Shown here piece by piece: positions 1 through 9,092 of a stretch of DNA of 64,000 nt. Each line of letters opens with the position of its first letter. Position 1 is the first letter of the stretch. The notes beneath the pieces are model-generated. The model searched no databases, was not told where the DNA came from, and worked only from the letters and a program-made list of their open reading frames with translations. The stretch is from Glaciecola petra. GTDB lineage: Bacteria > Pseudomonadota > Gammaproteobacteria > Enterobacterales > Alteromonadaceae. The stretch lies in assembly GCF_031846345.1 (NCBI RefSeq), contig NZ_JAVRHX010000007.1:1-64000 (forward strand), given 5' to 3'. A program made the translations under genes and the position numbers.

Positions 1-4
1 TTTC

Positions 5-40
5 AAACCCGTTGTTCTATACAGAGCAGCGGGTTTTTTG
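5..40 (+). terminator. Rho-independent terminator of an upstream gene
   Basis: AAACCCG at the left pairs with CGGGTTT at 30-36; the inner part pairs with G-U wobbles, and a run of T follows. It presumably ends a rightward gene lying outside the window. Confidence 0.6.
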
Positions 41-69
41 TATCTAAAAAAGTAAACATAAAATAAACC

Positions 70-98
70 TTAGTGCTAAGACTATATTTCGTTATACT
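70..98 (+). promoter_or_regulatory. Possible sigma70 promoter for the ethylene-receptor-like GGDEF gene
   Basis: A good -10 (TATACT, 93-98) lies 17 bases after a weak -35 (TTAGTG, 70-75). The call rests on match to consensus only. Confidence 0.3.
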
Positions 99-176
99 AA
101 AGTCTGTAAAAATAGGCCGTTATGCATATTGAATTACTTTGTGCCTTAAGTTCTCGATAGTAATGAGGGAGACTAG

Positions 177-1127
177 ATGCTAGATATAGTTTTTGATGGC
201 AGTTTTATGCCTCACGGCCACTGCTTATTATGGCGCGCCGACTTATTATTCTTAACACTTGTAGGAGATGGGCTCACAGTCATTGCTTATAGCCTTATTC
301 CAATTGCACTTATATACATAGTAAAAAAAAGGATAGACCTTAAATTTAATAGAGTATTTCTTTTATTTGCTGGCTTTATCGCTTTTTGCGGTTTGTCTCA
401 TGCCATGGGATTAGTCAACATTTGGCATGGATACTACTTTATCGCTGGCTTGATTAAATTTACTACTGGCATTATTTCGATTTTAACAGCAATATTTTTG
501 TGGAAAATAATGCCTCAAATATTGGCTATTCCTAGTCAGTTAGAGTTACAAAAACAAAACAAAGAGCTTCTTCTCGCGAAAGAACAGCTAAAAGAATCAA
601 ATCAGTCGTTAGAGGAAAAAGTAAAGCAACGAACCGCTACTTTAGAAAAGCTAGCTAGTACAGACCCATTGACACAAGTTTGTAATAGGCGAGTGTTACT
701 TGAGAAGCTCAATGATGAGCACGATAGAGCGATTCGCTATCACCGCAATCTATCTATCTTAATGCTTGATATTGACGATTTTAAATCTATTAATGATTCA
801 TATGGTCACGATGAAGGGGACAAAGTCATTGTAGCTTTTGCACAAACACTCCAAAAAAATTGCCGTGCCCTTGATTATGTAGGCAGATATGGAGGCGAAG
901 AATTTATTGTAGTCATGCCAGAAACAAATATAGATGAAGCAAGCCAATTAGCTAATCGAATTATAGAGTCTGTTAGTGAAATAAGTGACAACAATATTGT
1001 TTCTTTTTCATGTAGTATTGGTGCAGCAAGTTTGAAAAAAGATGGATCATTGTCTGAGTTGATAAAGCACGCTGATGAGCTAATGTACCAAGCAAAAGCA
1101 GAAGGAAAAAATAGAGTTGTATCGTAA
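177..1127 (+). CDS. Diguanylate cyclase with an ethylene-receptor-like membrane sensor domain
   Basis: Predicted to make c-di-GMP from two GTP in response to a ligand sensed in the membrane. Residues 1-120 hold three hydrophobic helices that match the N-terminal domain of plant ETR1 and its cyanobacterial relatives. The bacterial signature PHGHCLLW is at 12-19. Asp31, Tyr38, Pro42, Ile68, Cys71 and His75 have the same spacing as ETR1 Asp25, Tyr32, Pro36, Ile62, Cys65 and His69; the last Cys and His bind Cu(I) in ETR1. A coiled coil (about 120-155) leads to a GGDEF domain with GGEEF at 239-243 and an RxxD inhibitory site at 230-233, so it looks active and product-inhibited. GAGGGAG lies just before the ATG. 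The gene stands alone. Ethylene as ligand is inference. Confidence 0.9.
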   Translation: MLDIVFDGSFMPHGHCLLWRADLLFLTLVGDGLTVIAYSLIPIALIYIVKKRIDLKFNRVFLLFAGFIAFCGLSHAMGLVNIWHGYYFIAGLIKFTTGIISILTAIFLWKIMPQILAIPSQLELQKQNKELLLAKEQLKESNQSLEEKVKQRTATLEKLASTDPLTQVCNRRVLLEKLNDEHDRAIRYHRNLSILMLDIDDFKSINDSYGHDEGDKVIVAFAQTLQKNCRALDYVGRYGGEEFIVVMPETNIDEASQLANRIIESVSEISDNNIVSFSCSIGAASLKKDGSLSELIKHADELMYQAKAEGKNRVVS

Positions 1128-1218
1128 TAAATACTTATATTAGTCTTAATCGAAAGTAAGGCGCACGTCGAAGTAGTTCGAGTTTTTATTATAGTCTCAT
1201 ACAACTTATTTCTTCCAC

Positions 1219-1611
1219 TCAACCTTCATTTTTTAAACTTAGCTTAAAATGAATGGCTACAAATTCATCGTTGCCTATTACACGCGCGCGATGCCCATGC
1301 TGTTCCGAGAACATAATATTTTTAGGTAAATAATCAGCTGCAACAAATGCCTCACCTGCACAAAATTGCTTTTTTTGACCATTGCGTAATTCTATTTCTA
1401 TGCAACCAGACTGCACTACAATAAATGTAGGATCGCCGGCAACATGCCAATCACTTTTATAGTTAGGTAGACTTTTTCGGTAACGAAAATTAAGTACCTC
1501 TTGGCGTTGCGAAATGAACATCCCGCTTAACTCAAATAGCTCTGTAGCTCTTTCAGTGAAACAAGATTCAAATTTAGAATTGACGTCTATATGCGTTATT
1601 TGATATTCCAC
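1219..1611 (-). CDS. Small cupin-fold protein, function unknown
   Basis: A 130-residue protein with no signal peptide. The middle (about residues 55-125) reads like a single cupin barrel: a tryptophan-histidine strand, then GCIEIELRNGQ, then CAGEAF, a pattern typical of cupin_2 proteins. Metal-binding histidines are not clearly in the canonical HxH arrangement, so it may be a binding or sensor cupin rather than an enzyme. It faces the GGDEF gene and lies 56 bases after the start side of the DsbA-like gene on the same strand, but no operon partner states its role. No specific function is claimed. Confidence 0.6.
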   Translation of the reverse strand: MEYQITHIDVNSKFESCFTERATELFELSGMFISQRQEVLNFRYRKSLPNYKSDWHVAGDPTFIVVQSGCIEIELRNGQKKQFCAGEAFVAADYLPKNIMFSEQHGHRARVIGNDEFVAIHFKLSLKNEG

Positions 1612-1666
1612 CGAATATTGGACCCTTAATAACTGTTAGTACATTGCAGTGATAGTAGAAATTAGT

Positions 1667-2308
1667 TTAACCTGCAGTTATCTGACGCAAGGCTTTTTCA
1701 AATACCTGTGTAGGTTGGCCTCCGCTAATTAAATGCTCGTTATTCACAATGACCGCGGGTACAGAATTGATCCCCTGAGAGTGAAAATATGCTTGTTCTT
1801 GTCGCACTTCTTCAGAATATTCTTCGCTTGCTAAAATCGCTTTGGCGCGAGCAAGGTCTAAACCAAGCTGTTTTACTTTTTGTAGTAATTGTTGGTGATC
1901 GCTTGGGTTGCCCGACTCCTTAAAATACAAATCAAAGAGCGCCAATTTAAGTTCGGTTTGTTTGCCTTGGGACTGTGCCCAATGCAGTAGCCTGTGTGCA
2001 TCAAAGGTATTATAAATTCTACCGCCACCTCGGTTACCAAATTCGTAGCCAACACTTAAGCCTCTTTGTTTTATGGCTTCTCTATTTTGGGTAACTTGTT
2101 GACTCGAAATCCCGTATTTTTCACTCAAATGCTCATCTATCTCTTGGCCTTCTTTAAGCATATTCGGGTTCAGTTCAAAAGGGTGCCATTGAACCTCGGC
2201 TTGCATTTCATCTTCTAAATTATTGAGTGCTTCAACTAGCGCTTTATAGCCAATAATGCACCAAGGACATGATACATCAGATACGATATCAATTTTTACG
2301 TTATGCAT
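1667..2308 (-). CDS. DsbA-family thiol oxidoreductase, FrnE-like
   Basis: A thioredoxin-fold protein of the DsbA/FrnE/2-hydroxychromene-2-carboxylate isomerase group. The active-site CPWC sits near the N-terminus in DVSCPWCIIGY, followed by the helical insertion and a C-terminal part with SVPAVIVNNEHLISGGQP, which holds the cis-proline (VPA) loop and the late SGGQP motif of FrnE proteins. It has no signal peptide, so it probably acts in the cytoplasm as a disulfide oxidoreductase or isomerase. I chose the ATG at 2308 (213 residues) because family members begin a few residues before the first strand. A longer reading to 2389 adds 27 residues with no family similarity. Confidence 0.85.
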   Translation of the reverse strand: MHNVKIDIVSDVSCPWCIIGYKALVEALNNLEDEMQAEVQWHPFELNPNMLKEGQEIDEHLSEKYGISSQQVTQNREAIKQRGLSVGYEFGNRGGGRIYNTFDAHRLLHWAQSQGKQTELKLALFDLYFKESGNPSDHQQLLQKVKQLGLDLARAKAILASEEYSEEVRQEQAYFHSQGINSVPAVIVNNEHLISGGQPTQVFEKALRQITAG

Positions 2309-2439
2309 AAAATCACATGGTTTGTTTGGAGTATATAGTGTTTTAACATAGACAATGAGGTATAAAAAGAACTTCCGCCGGTTTGGCACACAGAATTACA
2401 TATATGTTATGAGTTTTGGCGTGATCTTAAAAACTAAAT

Positions 2440-5400
2440 TTACGCTTTATTGATGCGCTCATAAGCTGTTTCAGGTGACAGAGGTTTATCTAAAAAATAT
2501 CCTTGAACATAATCGCATCCATATTTTTCAAGATAATTAAGTTGGAATTCGTTTTCTACACCTTCCGCAGTAATTTTTTTGTTTAACCCTTTACCTAAAC
2601 CTATTGTTGATTTAACAACTTGTAAAGCGTCTTTGTTGTCTTCATCACAATTATTTTTGTCTATCGAATCTATAAATTTTTTATCAATTTTGATGTGTTG
2701 TACAGGGAGTTGATTTAAATACGCCAGAGAACTATAGCCAGTGCCAAAGTCATCAATCGCTAAATCGATATTACGTTCGTTAAATGATAAAAGTAAAGCG
2801 CCGATAAGATCGGTATTTTCAATCAACACTGATTCTGTGAGTTCTAGGGTCAGATATTCTGGCGCCAAGTTATTTGTAGTTAATGTATCGTCTACAAGCT
2901 TCAGAAACCGTTCATGACTAAGCTGTTTAGATGAAATATTAACTGAAATTTTTGGCTTGATATCGGCTTGTAAGTCTTTATGCCAAACGCTCGTTTGCCT
3001 ACATGCTTCGTTTAACACCCATGCTCCTATTTTCCATATTAAACCTGCCTCTTCAGCAATGGGAATAAATATATCGGGTGGTATATTACCGCGTGTAGGA
3101 TGTTGCCAACGAATAAGTGCCTCAAAAGAATATATTCGTTTAGATTTGACATCTACTATGGGTTGATACACTAGATGAAAATCATTCGCTACAGCAGCTT
3201 CATATAAACTTGCTTCAAGCGCTGCTAATTCGAGTTTTGTTTCCCGCATTTCTTGGTCAAAAACTTTGTATGTTGCTTTCCCTAAGTCTTTGGCTCGGTA
3301 CATAGCAATATCGGCATCGCGTAGTACACTAGGCACTTCTGAATAGCTAGAATCACAGGGTAAAATTCCTATACTGACATTGAAATGAAATGTATTTTCG
3401 TTCATTTGAAAAGGCGCTTTAAAAGCAAGTACGAGAGATTTTCCAAGCTTTTCGAGGCTTGCAACATCATAGTCTTTTTCTACAATAACTGTAAATTCAT
3501 CTCCCCCTAGCCTAGTTACAGATTGCCCTTCACCGAGAAGGTCTGTCAGCCTATTAGCAGCTGCAATCAGAATATCGTCTCCCAATGTATGACCATGAGT
3601 ATCATTAATTTGTTTAAATCTATCGCCATCGATGAATAAAATACCAAAGCCCTTTATGGTGCCCTTTGACACAGATGATAAGAGTTTTTCTATTCGGTCT
3701 ATCGTCCACTGCCGATTATGTAAGCCTGTCAAAGAGTCATGAAATGCCATATGGAAAAGTTTTGACTCTATTGTTTTACGCTCATTTATTTCTTGTTCAA
3801 GCTCTTCAGTACGATCTTTTACTCGCATTTCTAGTTCAGAATTGAACAAAGCAAGCTGTTTGGTTTTTTCAGCTACTTTTTGCTCCAGCAGTTTTTCACG
3901 CTCTAATACTAAGGCCACCCTCCCTCGATAAATTAAATAGAGAAGTAACATAATACTTAGCGCAATTGTTAGTTTAAGCCAAGTTGTCTGCCACCATGGC
4001 TGCGGTATTTTGAAACTAAAATTATCTCCAGTTAAATCCCAGTTGCCGTTGATGCCAGCGGAGATTACTTCAAAGCGATATTCACCGGCTGGCAAATTAG
4101 TATAAATTGCATTGCGTTCACTTGCAGTGGCTGCAACAAATTCGTCTTGCCATCCGATTAGTCGATACCTGAAGTGATTTTTTTCAGGGAAAATATAACT
4201 TAAAGCCGAAAATTCAAACCGGATTGTATTGAATTCATAGTCAATAATATGCTGGTGTTGTTGGTTTCTACTTATGTTTAATTTTTGCTGTTCTACTTTG
4301 TCTGCACTTGAGTATCTAACGTCAGTAATTTGTGTTTTGGGTATATGGTTGTCTTTTGGAATACTGTCTGGGTTGACAATCGATACGCCATATTTGCCAG
4401 GAATAAATAAGTCACCATCATGTTCAAAAAACTCCCCATGAGTACTCATTTTGTCTCCAGCAATTCCGTCATGATTTGTAAATGCGCGAAATTTACCTTC
4501 AAGAGGATTATAGAGCGCTACACCATTTGTGCATGCAACCCATAAATCACCATTGCGGTCGATATGAATATAGTTTATTTCATTTGACGGAAGACCATCA
4601 TCAGTAGTGAAGACTTCTGTCTCACCTGTCATATAATTTAGTTTAACTAAGCCATTTCTTGTGCCCACATATATTTTTTCTAGCGATTCTACAAATACAT
4701 ATCTAAATCCAGGACTCGCATCATTAAATATAAATTCAAATTCGCCAGACTCTAGGTCAAATAATTCAAGCCCTCCTTCGCCAGTAATAAATAACTTGTT
4801 TTCATAAATGGTAAGGTGAGAAATATCTGAAGACTGCAAGCCAATTTTGTCGGTATTTGGTGTTGCTAAATAGGTGGTAAATTCTCCGGTATTTTGATTG
4901 AATTTCTGTAAACCTAAACCCCAAATGCTAAGCCATAAATGACCATTTGTGTCAAAATCCATTGAAAATACATTGTTCCCAGCCAGTACTTTCGAGTCTT
5001 CGATACTGGAAGTTCTGGAATATCTTTGAAATGACATCGTATCGGGATCAATGCGCACAATTCCGCCAGCCCAAGTACTCGCCCAAATCATACCATTTGC
5101 GTCTTCTCCTAGCGCAATGATTGAATTTGAAGGCAAGGAATTATCGTCATAAGGTTCTTGTTTTAAATTTCGAAAATTACCAGTATCCATATTAAAAATA
5201 TTGATACCTCCGCCATCGGTTGCCACCCAAATATCACCATTATCTCTCACAACCGCATTGTACGAATGAGGGAAATAGTCTCCTACAGGGGCTTTTACAG
5301 AATCTATTAAGCGTCTAAATACTTCCAGTTGTGGTGTTATTCTAACCAACCCATAACTGTTCATTGATAACCAAAGGCTGCCACTATCATCCTCGGAAAT

Positions 5401-6372
5401 ATCTTCTATTGTGGCAATTGGAATTTTGTTTTTTTGATCAAAAGATGGGGCGAGGCAGGTAAAGGATTCACCGCTTGTTGTTAGTAAGCACAAGCCGCGT
5501 TTTTCTATTCCAACCCAGAGACGATTAGAAGAATCTAAGAATGTGGTTGTGACATGGTCAGCCGGTAAATTCCAAGCTGTGCTTTCACGATTTATCAACT
5601 GCATAGATTCGGTTTTTGTATCGATTAACAATAGGCCTGATGGCGTCCCAATCCATAACTGGTTTAGTTCTTCATTTACAGTAATATCTCTTACAATAAA
5701 TGTTCCGAGTATGTTATCGATAGGAGATTTTACTTTGTAGATTTGATTAGTTTCGGGCGCATAATTGAATATACCTTTTTCAGATATAAACCAAATTTCG
5801 TTAGTCTTAGCATTAAAAACCATGCTGTGTATATAAAATGGCTTTTCGTTTTCTGGCAAAGGAAGTTGAATTCGTTGCGTAAGCCCAGTTACTTTGTCGT
5901 GGGTAATAAGCCCAAATCCCTCACCAGATATCCATAATTTTCGATTATTATCTTCAATAATCTTATAAATTGTTTGATTAATAGGGGTGCCCACTGGAAC
6001 AAATTGCTGGCTTTCATTGTTAAAACGATACAATAATTTGTTACCAGCCCAGAGATCACCTTCCGAATCAATAAAGGGATAAGAAACGGTATACTCTTGA
6101 ATAGTATTATTATTTCCAACATCAAAGGCTTCCAATTTATAGCCATCGTAGCGCAATAAACCCTGTCCTCCTGATATCCATAAAAAGCCGTCATTGTCCT
6201 GCTTGCTATGACGGGTAAAAGACAAGTTTTTATTGTTGCTTAAATAGATAGGAATTGCGCGAAAATGCGCTATGGATTCAAAGCTAGATTGTTTAGAAAA
6301 TGCTTTATTGTGCAAGGTGAAAGCAACGCTCAAAAGGCACACCAAGGCTATCGCCGAACGTAGCGGCGACAT
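2440..6372 (-). CDS. Periplasmic two-component-propeller sensor with GGDEF and EAL domains
   Basis: A 1310-residue membrane sensor for c-di-GMP turnover. After a signal peptide come about 14 propeller repeats (about 30-690) with motifs such as LWIGTPSGL, IWASTWAGG and LWVACTNG, as in hybrid two-component (BT4663-like) sensors. A Y_Y_Y domain (about 705-780), one membrane helix (about 800-820), a coiled coil, a GGDEF domain (LGGDEF near 955) and an EAL domain (FEALIRW near 1082, DDFGTGYSSL later) follow. Both output motifs look intact; no RxxD inhibitory site precedes GGDEF. The ligand is unknown; this propeller class often senses glycans or their breakdown products. The start is ambiguous: ATG 6372 puts the signal peptide at the N-terminus, while a TTG at 6459 adds 29 residues; neither has a good Shine-Dalgarno. 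Confidence 0.9.
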   Translation of the reverse strand: MSPLRSAIALVCLLSVAFTLHNKAFSKQSSFESIAHFRAIPIYLSNNKNLSFTRHSKQDNDGFLWISGGQGLLRYDGYKLEAFDVGNNNTIQEYTVSYPFIDSEGDLWAGNKLLYRFNNESQQFVPVGTPINQTIYKIIEDNNRKLWISGEGFGLITHDKVTGLTQRIQLPLPENEKPFYIHSMVFNAKTNEIWFISEKGIFNYAPETNQIYKVKSPIDNILGTFIVRDITVNEELNQLWIGTPSGLLLIDTKTESMQLINRESTAWNLPADHVTTTFLDSSNRLWVGIEKRGLCLLTTSGESFTCLAPSFDQKNKIPIATIEDISEDDSGSLWLSMNSYGLVRITPQLEVFRRLIDSVKAPVGDYFPHSYNAVVRDNGDIWVATDGGGINIFNMDTGNFRNLKQEPYDDNSLPSNSIIALGEDANGMIWASTWAGGIVRIDPDTMSFQRYSRTSSIEDSKVLAGNNVFSMDFDTNGHLWLSIWGLGLQKFNQNTGEFTTYLATPNTDKIGLQSSDISHLTIYENKLFITGEGGLELFDLESGEFEFIFNDASPGFRYVFVESLEKIYVGTRNGLVKLNYMTGETEVFTTDDGLPSNEINYIHIDRNGDLWVACTNGVALYNPLEGKFRAFTNHDGIAGDKMSTHGEFFEHDGDLFIPGKYGVSIVNPDSIPKDNHIPKTQITDVRYSSADKVEQQKLNISRNQQHQHIIDYEFNTIRFEFSALSYIFPEKNHFRYRLIGWQDEFVAATASERNAIYTNLPAGEYRFEVISAGINGNWDLTGDNFSFKIPQPWWQTTWLKLTIALSIMLLLYLIYRGRVALVLEREKLLEQKVAEKTKQLALFNSELEMRVKDRTEELEQEINERKTIESKLFHMAFHDSLTGLHNRQWTIDRIEKLLSSVSKGTIKGFGILFIDGDRFKQINDTHGHTLGDDILIAAANRLTDLLGEGQSVTRLGGDEFTVIVEKDYDVASLEKLGKSLVLAFKAPFQMNENTFHFNVSIGILPCDSSYSEVPSVLRDADIAMYRAKDLGKATYKVFDQEMRETKLELAALEASLYEAAVANDFHLVYQPIVDVKSKRIYSFEALIRWQHPTRGNIPPDIFIPIAEEAGLIWKIGAWVLNEACRQTSVWHKDLQADIKPKISVNISSKQLSHERFLKLVDDTLTTNNLAPEYLTLELTESVLIENTDLIGALLLSFNERNIDLAIDDFGTGYSSLAYLNQLPVQHIKIDKKFIDSIDKNNCDEDNKDALQVVKSTIGLGKGLNKKITAEGVENEFQLNYLEKYGCDYVQGYFLDKPLSPETAYERINKA

Positions 6373-6662
6373 GTATGGATGCGTGTTTATTTTTAATGTC
6401 ACTAAAGCATTAACCTTTGACTTATTATTTTGATCTAAAAAAAGTACGTATGATCTCAAGTTAAATCGGCATTTATGGGCTTAAGCTTTAGTCCATTAGT
6501 CAAATTAATTGAATTTTATGATGTTCTGTTAATTTCTTCGTAATTCAATAGTTAAATTATCAAAATTTGCAGCATCCAATTTTATTCAGCTAAAATATAA
6601 CTACTAGATAGTTACAATAAGCAGTGATAGCCTAGGTTTATCGTTTCAAGACTTTTGCTCAT

Positions 6663-7823
6663 ATGATTCCTATATTAAGGCGGATTGCGTTATATAAACA
6701 AGGACTTATTTCTACGGCGCCATATGGGTCAGGTAAGCTTGGTACGCTAAAAGCCATAGAACATTTAGGTTATGTGCAAATTGATACGCTCTCGGTGGTT
6801 GAGCGTGCGCATCATCACATTCTTTACAATAGAGTATCGAACTATCAAACCGACCACTTAAACCAACTCGTGCGTGATAAACGAATTTTTGAGCATTGGT
6901 ATCATGCGGCAGCTTATTTGCCGATGAAAGACTATCGCTTTGCATTGCCCTACATGCAAAGTATTCGTGATGGCACACGTCCTTATCATAAAAATATTAG
7001 CTCTACGCTAATGCACGAAATCCTTGCTCGTTTTCATGCCGAAGGCCCACTCAGTGTGCGTAATTTTGACCAAAGCAAAAAAGTTAAGGGTAGTTGGTGG
7101 AATTATGCACCTGCTAAACAAGCGATTGAAAGTTTATTTATGCAGGGCGATTTAATGGTTTGTTCACGAAATGGCATGGAAAAAATATATGATTTGACAG
7201 AGCGCTGTTTGCCAAACGATATTAATACTACAGTACCAAGTGTATATGAGTACGCAAAATACCTTTTTGATACCAGCTTAAGAGCTCATGGTGTAGTGAG
7301 TTGGAAACAACTAGTACACCTAAAAACTGGAAAAACCTTACGTAATATAATGTTAGAACTAATCGATGAACATCTTGAAAATGATGTTATCGCAGAAGTG
7401 AAAATGAAGGATGGAACAAAACTCTATGTAGACAAAAGTATGCTGAATTTAACCTGTAGAGTGCAAAAGAAAGTGACAATATTATCTCCATTTGACAACG
7501 TCCTTATTCATCGCGAACGCATGAAACGTTTATTTTCCTTCGACTATAAAATTGAATGTTATGTGCCCGCAGCAAGACGAGAGTATGGTTATTTTAGTTT
7601 ACCGATACTCTTCGCTGATGACTTTGTTGCTAGAGTTGATTGTAAAGCACATCGCAAAACCGGGCACTTTGAAGTAATCAGCTTGCACTTAGAGCCATGG
7701 CCAAGACCTAGCAAGCGCCATACGCTAGATGAATTTTATCCGGCGCTAAAAACGGCACTTCAACAATTTGCAATATTTAATCAATGCCACAAACTCAATA
7801 CCAATGGTTTAGTACCCAGTTAA
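6663..7823 (+). CDS. YcaQ/AlkX-like winged-helix DNA glycosylase (HTH_42 family)
   Basis: A 386-residue member of the AlkZ/YcaQ superfamily, whose studied members unhook interstrand crosslinks and bulky alkylated bases. The family catalytic motif QxD is present as YVQID (Gln39, Asp41), followed by ERAHHHILYNRV, also typical of YcaQ. The C-terminal half has winged-helix character and ends with the LDEF-type helix. Length fits E. coli YcaQ (about 410). It is transcribed away from the propeller gene. Its 3' end overlaps the convergent AttH-like gene by 15 bases (7809-7823). The exact lesion repaired cannot be read from the sequence. Confidence 0.8.
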   Translation: MIPILRRIALYKQGLISTAPYGSGKLGTLKAIEHLGYVQIDTLSVVERAHHHILYNRVSNYQTDHLNQLVRDKRIFEHWYHAAAYLPMKDYRFALPYMQSIRDGTRPYHKNISSTLMHEILARFHAEGPLSVRNFDQSKKVKGSWWNYAPAKQAIESLFMQGDLMVCSRNGMEKIYDLTERCLPNDINTTVPSVYEYAKYLFDTSLRAHGVVSWKQLVHLKTGKTLRNIMLELIDEHLENDVIAEVKMKDGTKLYVDKSMLNLTCRVQKKVTILSPFDNVLIHRERMKRLFSFDYKIECYVPAARREYGYFSLPILFADDFVARVDCKAHRKTGHFEVISLHLEPWPRPSKRHTLDEFYPALKTALQQFAIFNQCHKLNTNGLVPS

Positions 7824-9092
7824 TTCAAGAAAACCCTCGCCTAAATGTGAACCACTGACCTCTACCATGCCTTCGTAATAAGATACAAATGCTGGATTCC
7901 ATTGCTCCGTTTTGCGAGATTTGATTTGTATATCTATATTGCGTGAAGGTATAGTCAAACGCCAACTAAGTGGCAAGCGTTTACTATTTACTACGGTAAA
8001 ATTTTCAGGGGTGAGTTGAATCGATGCTGGTGCTAAGGTTGTTAGTACACCCTTGGGAGAAATATACGATCCAGTAATATGGTCTTCTTGATCTCGTAAG
8101 CGCATTCTAAATGCCATTACTTTGCTACCATCTTGTAAATGCAAAGATAACCAATCCCATCCGAGAGTAGCCGTATCTAATAATTGTGATGTCCACTCTT
8201 GATCAAACCATGCTTTGCCTGATACTGAGATAGCACTTTTTGATTCGGTGTTTAATATTTTAAATTGTCCAGCAACATCGACAAAAGGCGCACTGTAATA
8301 ATGAGAAGCATGTTGTCCGTTACTCGATTTAATACTGTAGCCATTGTCTCCATGTTTAACATAAGGTCCTGACTGGCTTAAATTCAATGTCACACTCAGT
8401 GTTTCAACATGCTTTTCAGAGTTTGAGTTATTTGAGTTAGGCGCGACTTGGGCATCACTTTTTTGAGCAACTAAGGGGATAGAAAAGTGCAGTTTTGCAG
8501 GAAGCAAATTTTGCTCATCTTCAGTATTTATCCATTGCCAATTATCAATAAATAACTCAAAAGGTTCGTCCATTGTGCCTGCATTACCCACGGCACCACG
8601 GGCAAATTTTTCAGCAAACCAATGTTTGTCTTTTGAATGAACTGAAGCATGAGCCATATAAATATGTTGATTTCCCCATGTGTTCTCTGCATCTTCAAAT
8701 TTCAATTGAGCAGGATTTCGAAAGCGGAATAAGGTCCATTGCAGGCCAAAATATTGTGGTTTATCTTCTTCATCTACACCGTGTAAGTTTGCAGTCAGAT
8801 ACCACCACTCAATATCAAAATCTACATGCGGGCGATGATCAAGCGGAAAGTGAATGCGGTAATTTGGGTCTGCTCTATTACCAAGAGTGGCATTAGGATT
8901 TTGTTCAAATACACTTCTACCAAAAATACCATTTTGATATTGCTTGCTTTGCACAGATAAATTTTCATATGTAAGTAAATGCTTACTAATTATTATCGCA
9001 AGTAGGAGTATAGTAATAAAAATAAATACTAAAATAACTTTAAAGCGGATATTTCTCCCAAATTCTCTATTCCAAAAATTTAATTTAGCCAT
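7809..9092 (-). CDS. AttH-like (lipocalin/CrtC-type) membrane-anchored protein
   Basis: Third gene of an AttEFGH-like ABC system. The N-terminal 20-40 region is one membrane helix (VILVFIFITILLLAIII), leaving the rest outside the membrane. The body carries the AttH/hydroxyneurosporene-synthase signature: FDIEWWYLTANLHG, then LQWTLFRFR, IYMAHASV, and SGKAWFDQEWTSQ with WDWLSLHLQDG. CrtC relatives are hydratases, but AttH proteins linked to FtsX-type transporters have no known reaction. The start overlaps the permease stop by 13 bases, indicating translational coupling. Likely role: periplasmic partner of the exporter, possibly binding a lipid or hydrophobic compound (inference). Confidence 0.8.
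   Translation of the reverse strand: MAKLNFWNREFGRNIRFKVILVFIFITILLLAIIISKHLLTYENLSVQSKQYQNGIFGRSVFEQNPNATLGNRADPNYRIHFPLDHRPHVDFDIEWWYLTANLHGVDEEDKPQYFGLQWTLFRFRNPAQLKFEDAENTWGNQHIYMAHASVHSKDKHWFAEKFARGAVGNAGTMDEPFELFIDNWQWINTEDEQNLLPAKLHFSIPLVAQKSDAQVAPNSNNSNSEKHVETLSVTLNLSQSGPYVKHGDNGYSIKSSNGQHASHYYSAPFVDVAGQFKILNTESKSAISVSGKAWFDQEWTSQLLDTATLGWDWLSLHLQDGSKVMAFRMRLRDQEDHITGSYISPKGVLTTLAPASIQLTPENFTVVNSKRLPLSWRLTIPSRNIDIQIKSRKTEQWNPAFVSYYEGMVEVSGSHLGEGFLELTGY

Noticed and set aside
875..1222. 115-residue frame on the minus strand
   Set aside because: It lies antisense inside the GGDEF gene and has no domain or ribosome site.
6373..6459. Upstream TTG start for the propeller-GGDEF-EAL protein
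   Set aside because: It would put 29 residues before the signal peptide and has no Shine-Dalgarno; ATG 6372 gives a standard signal peptide. The alternative is noted in the entry.
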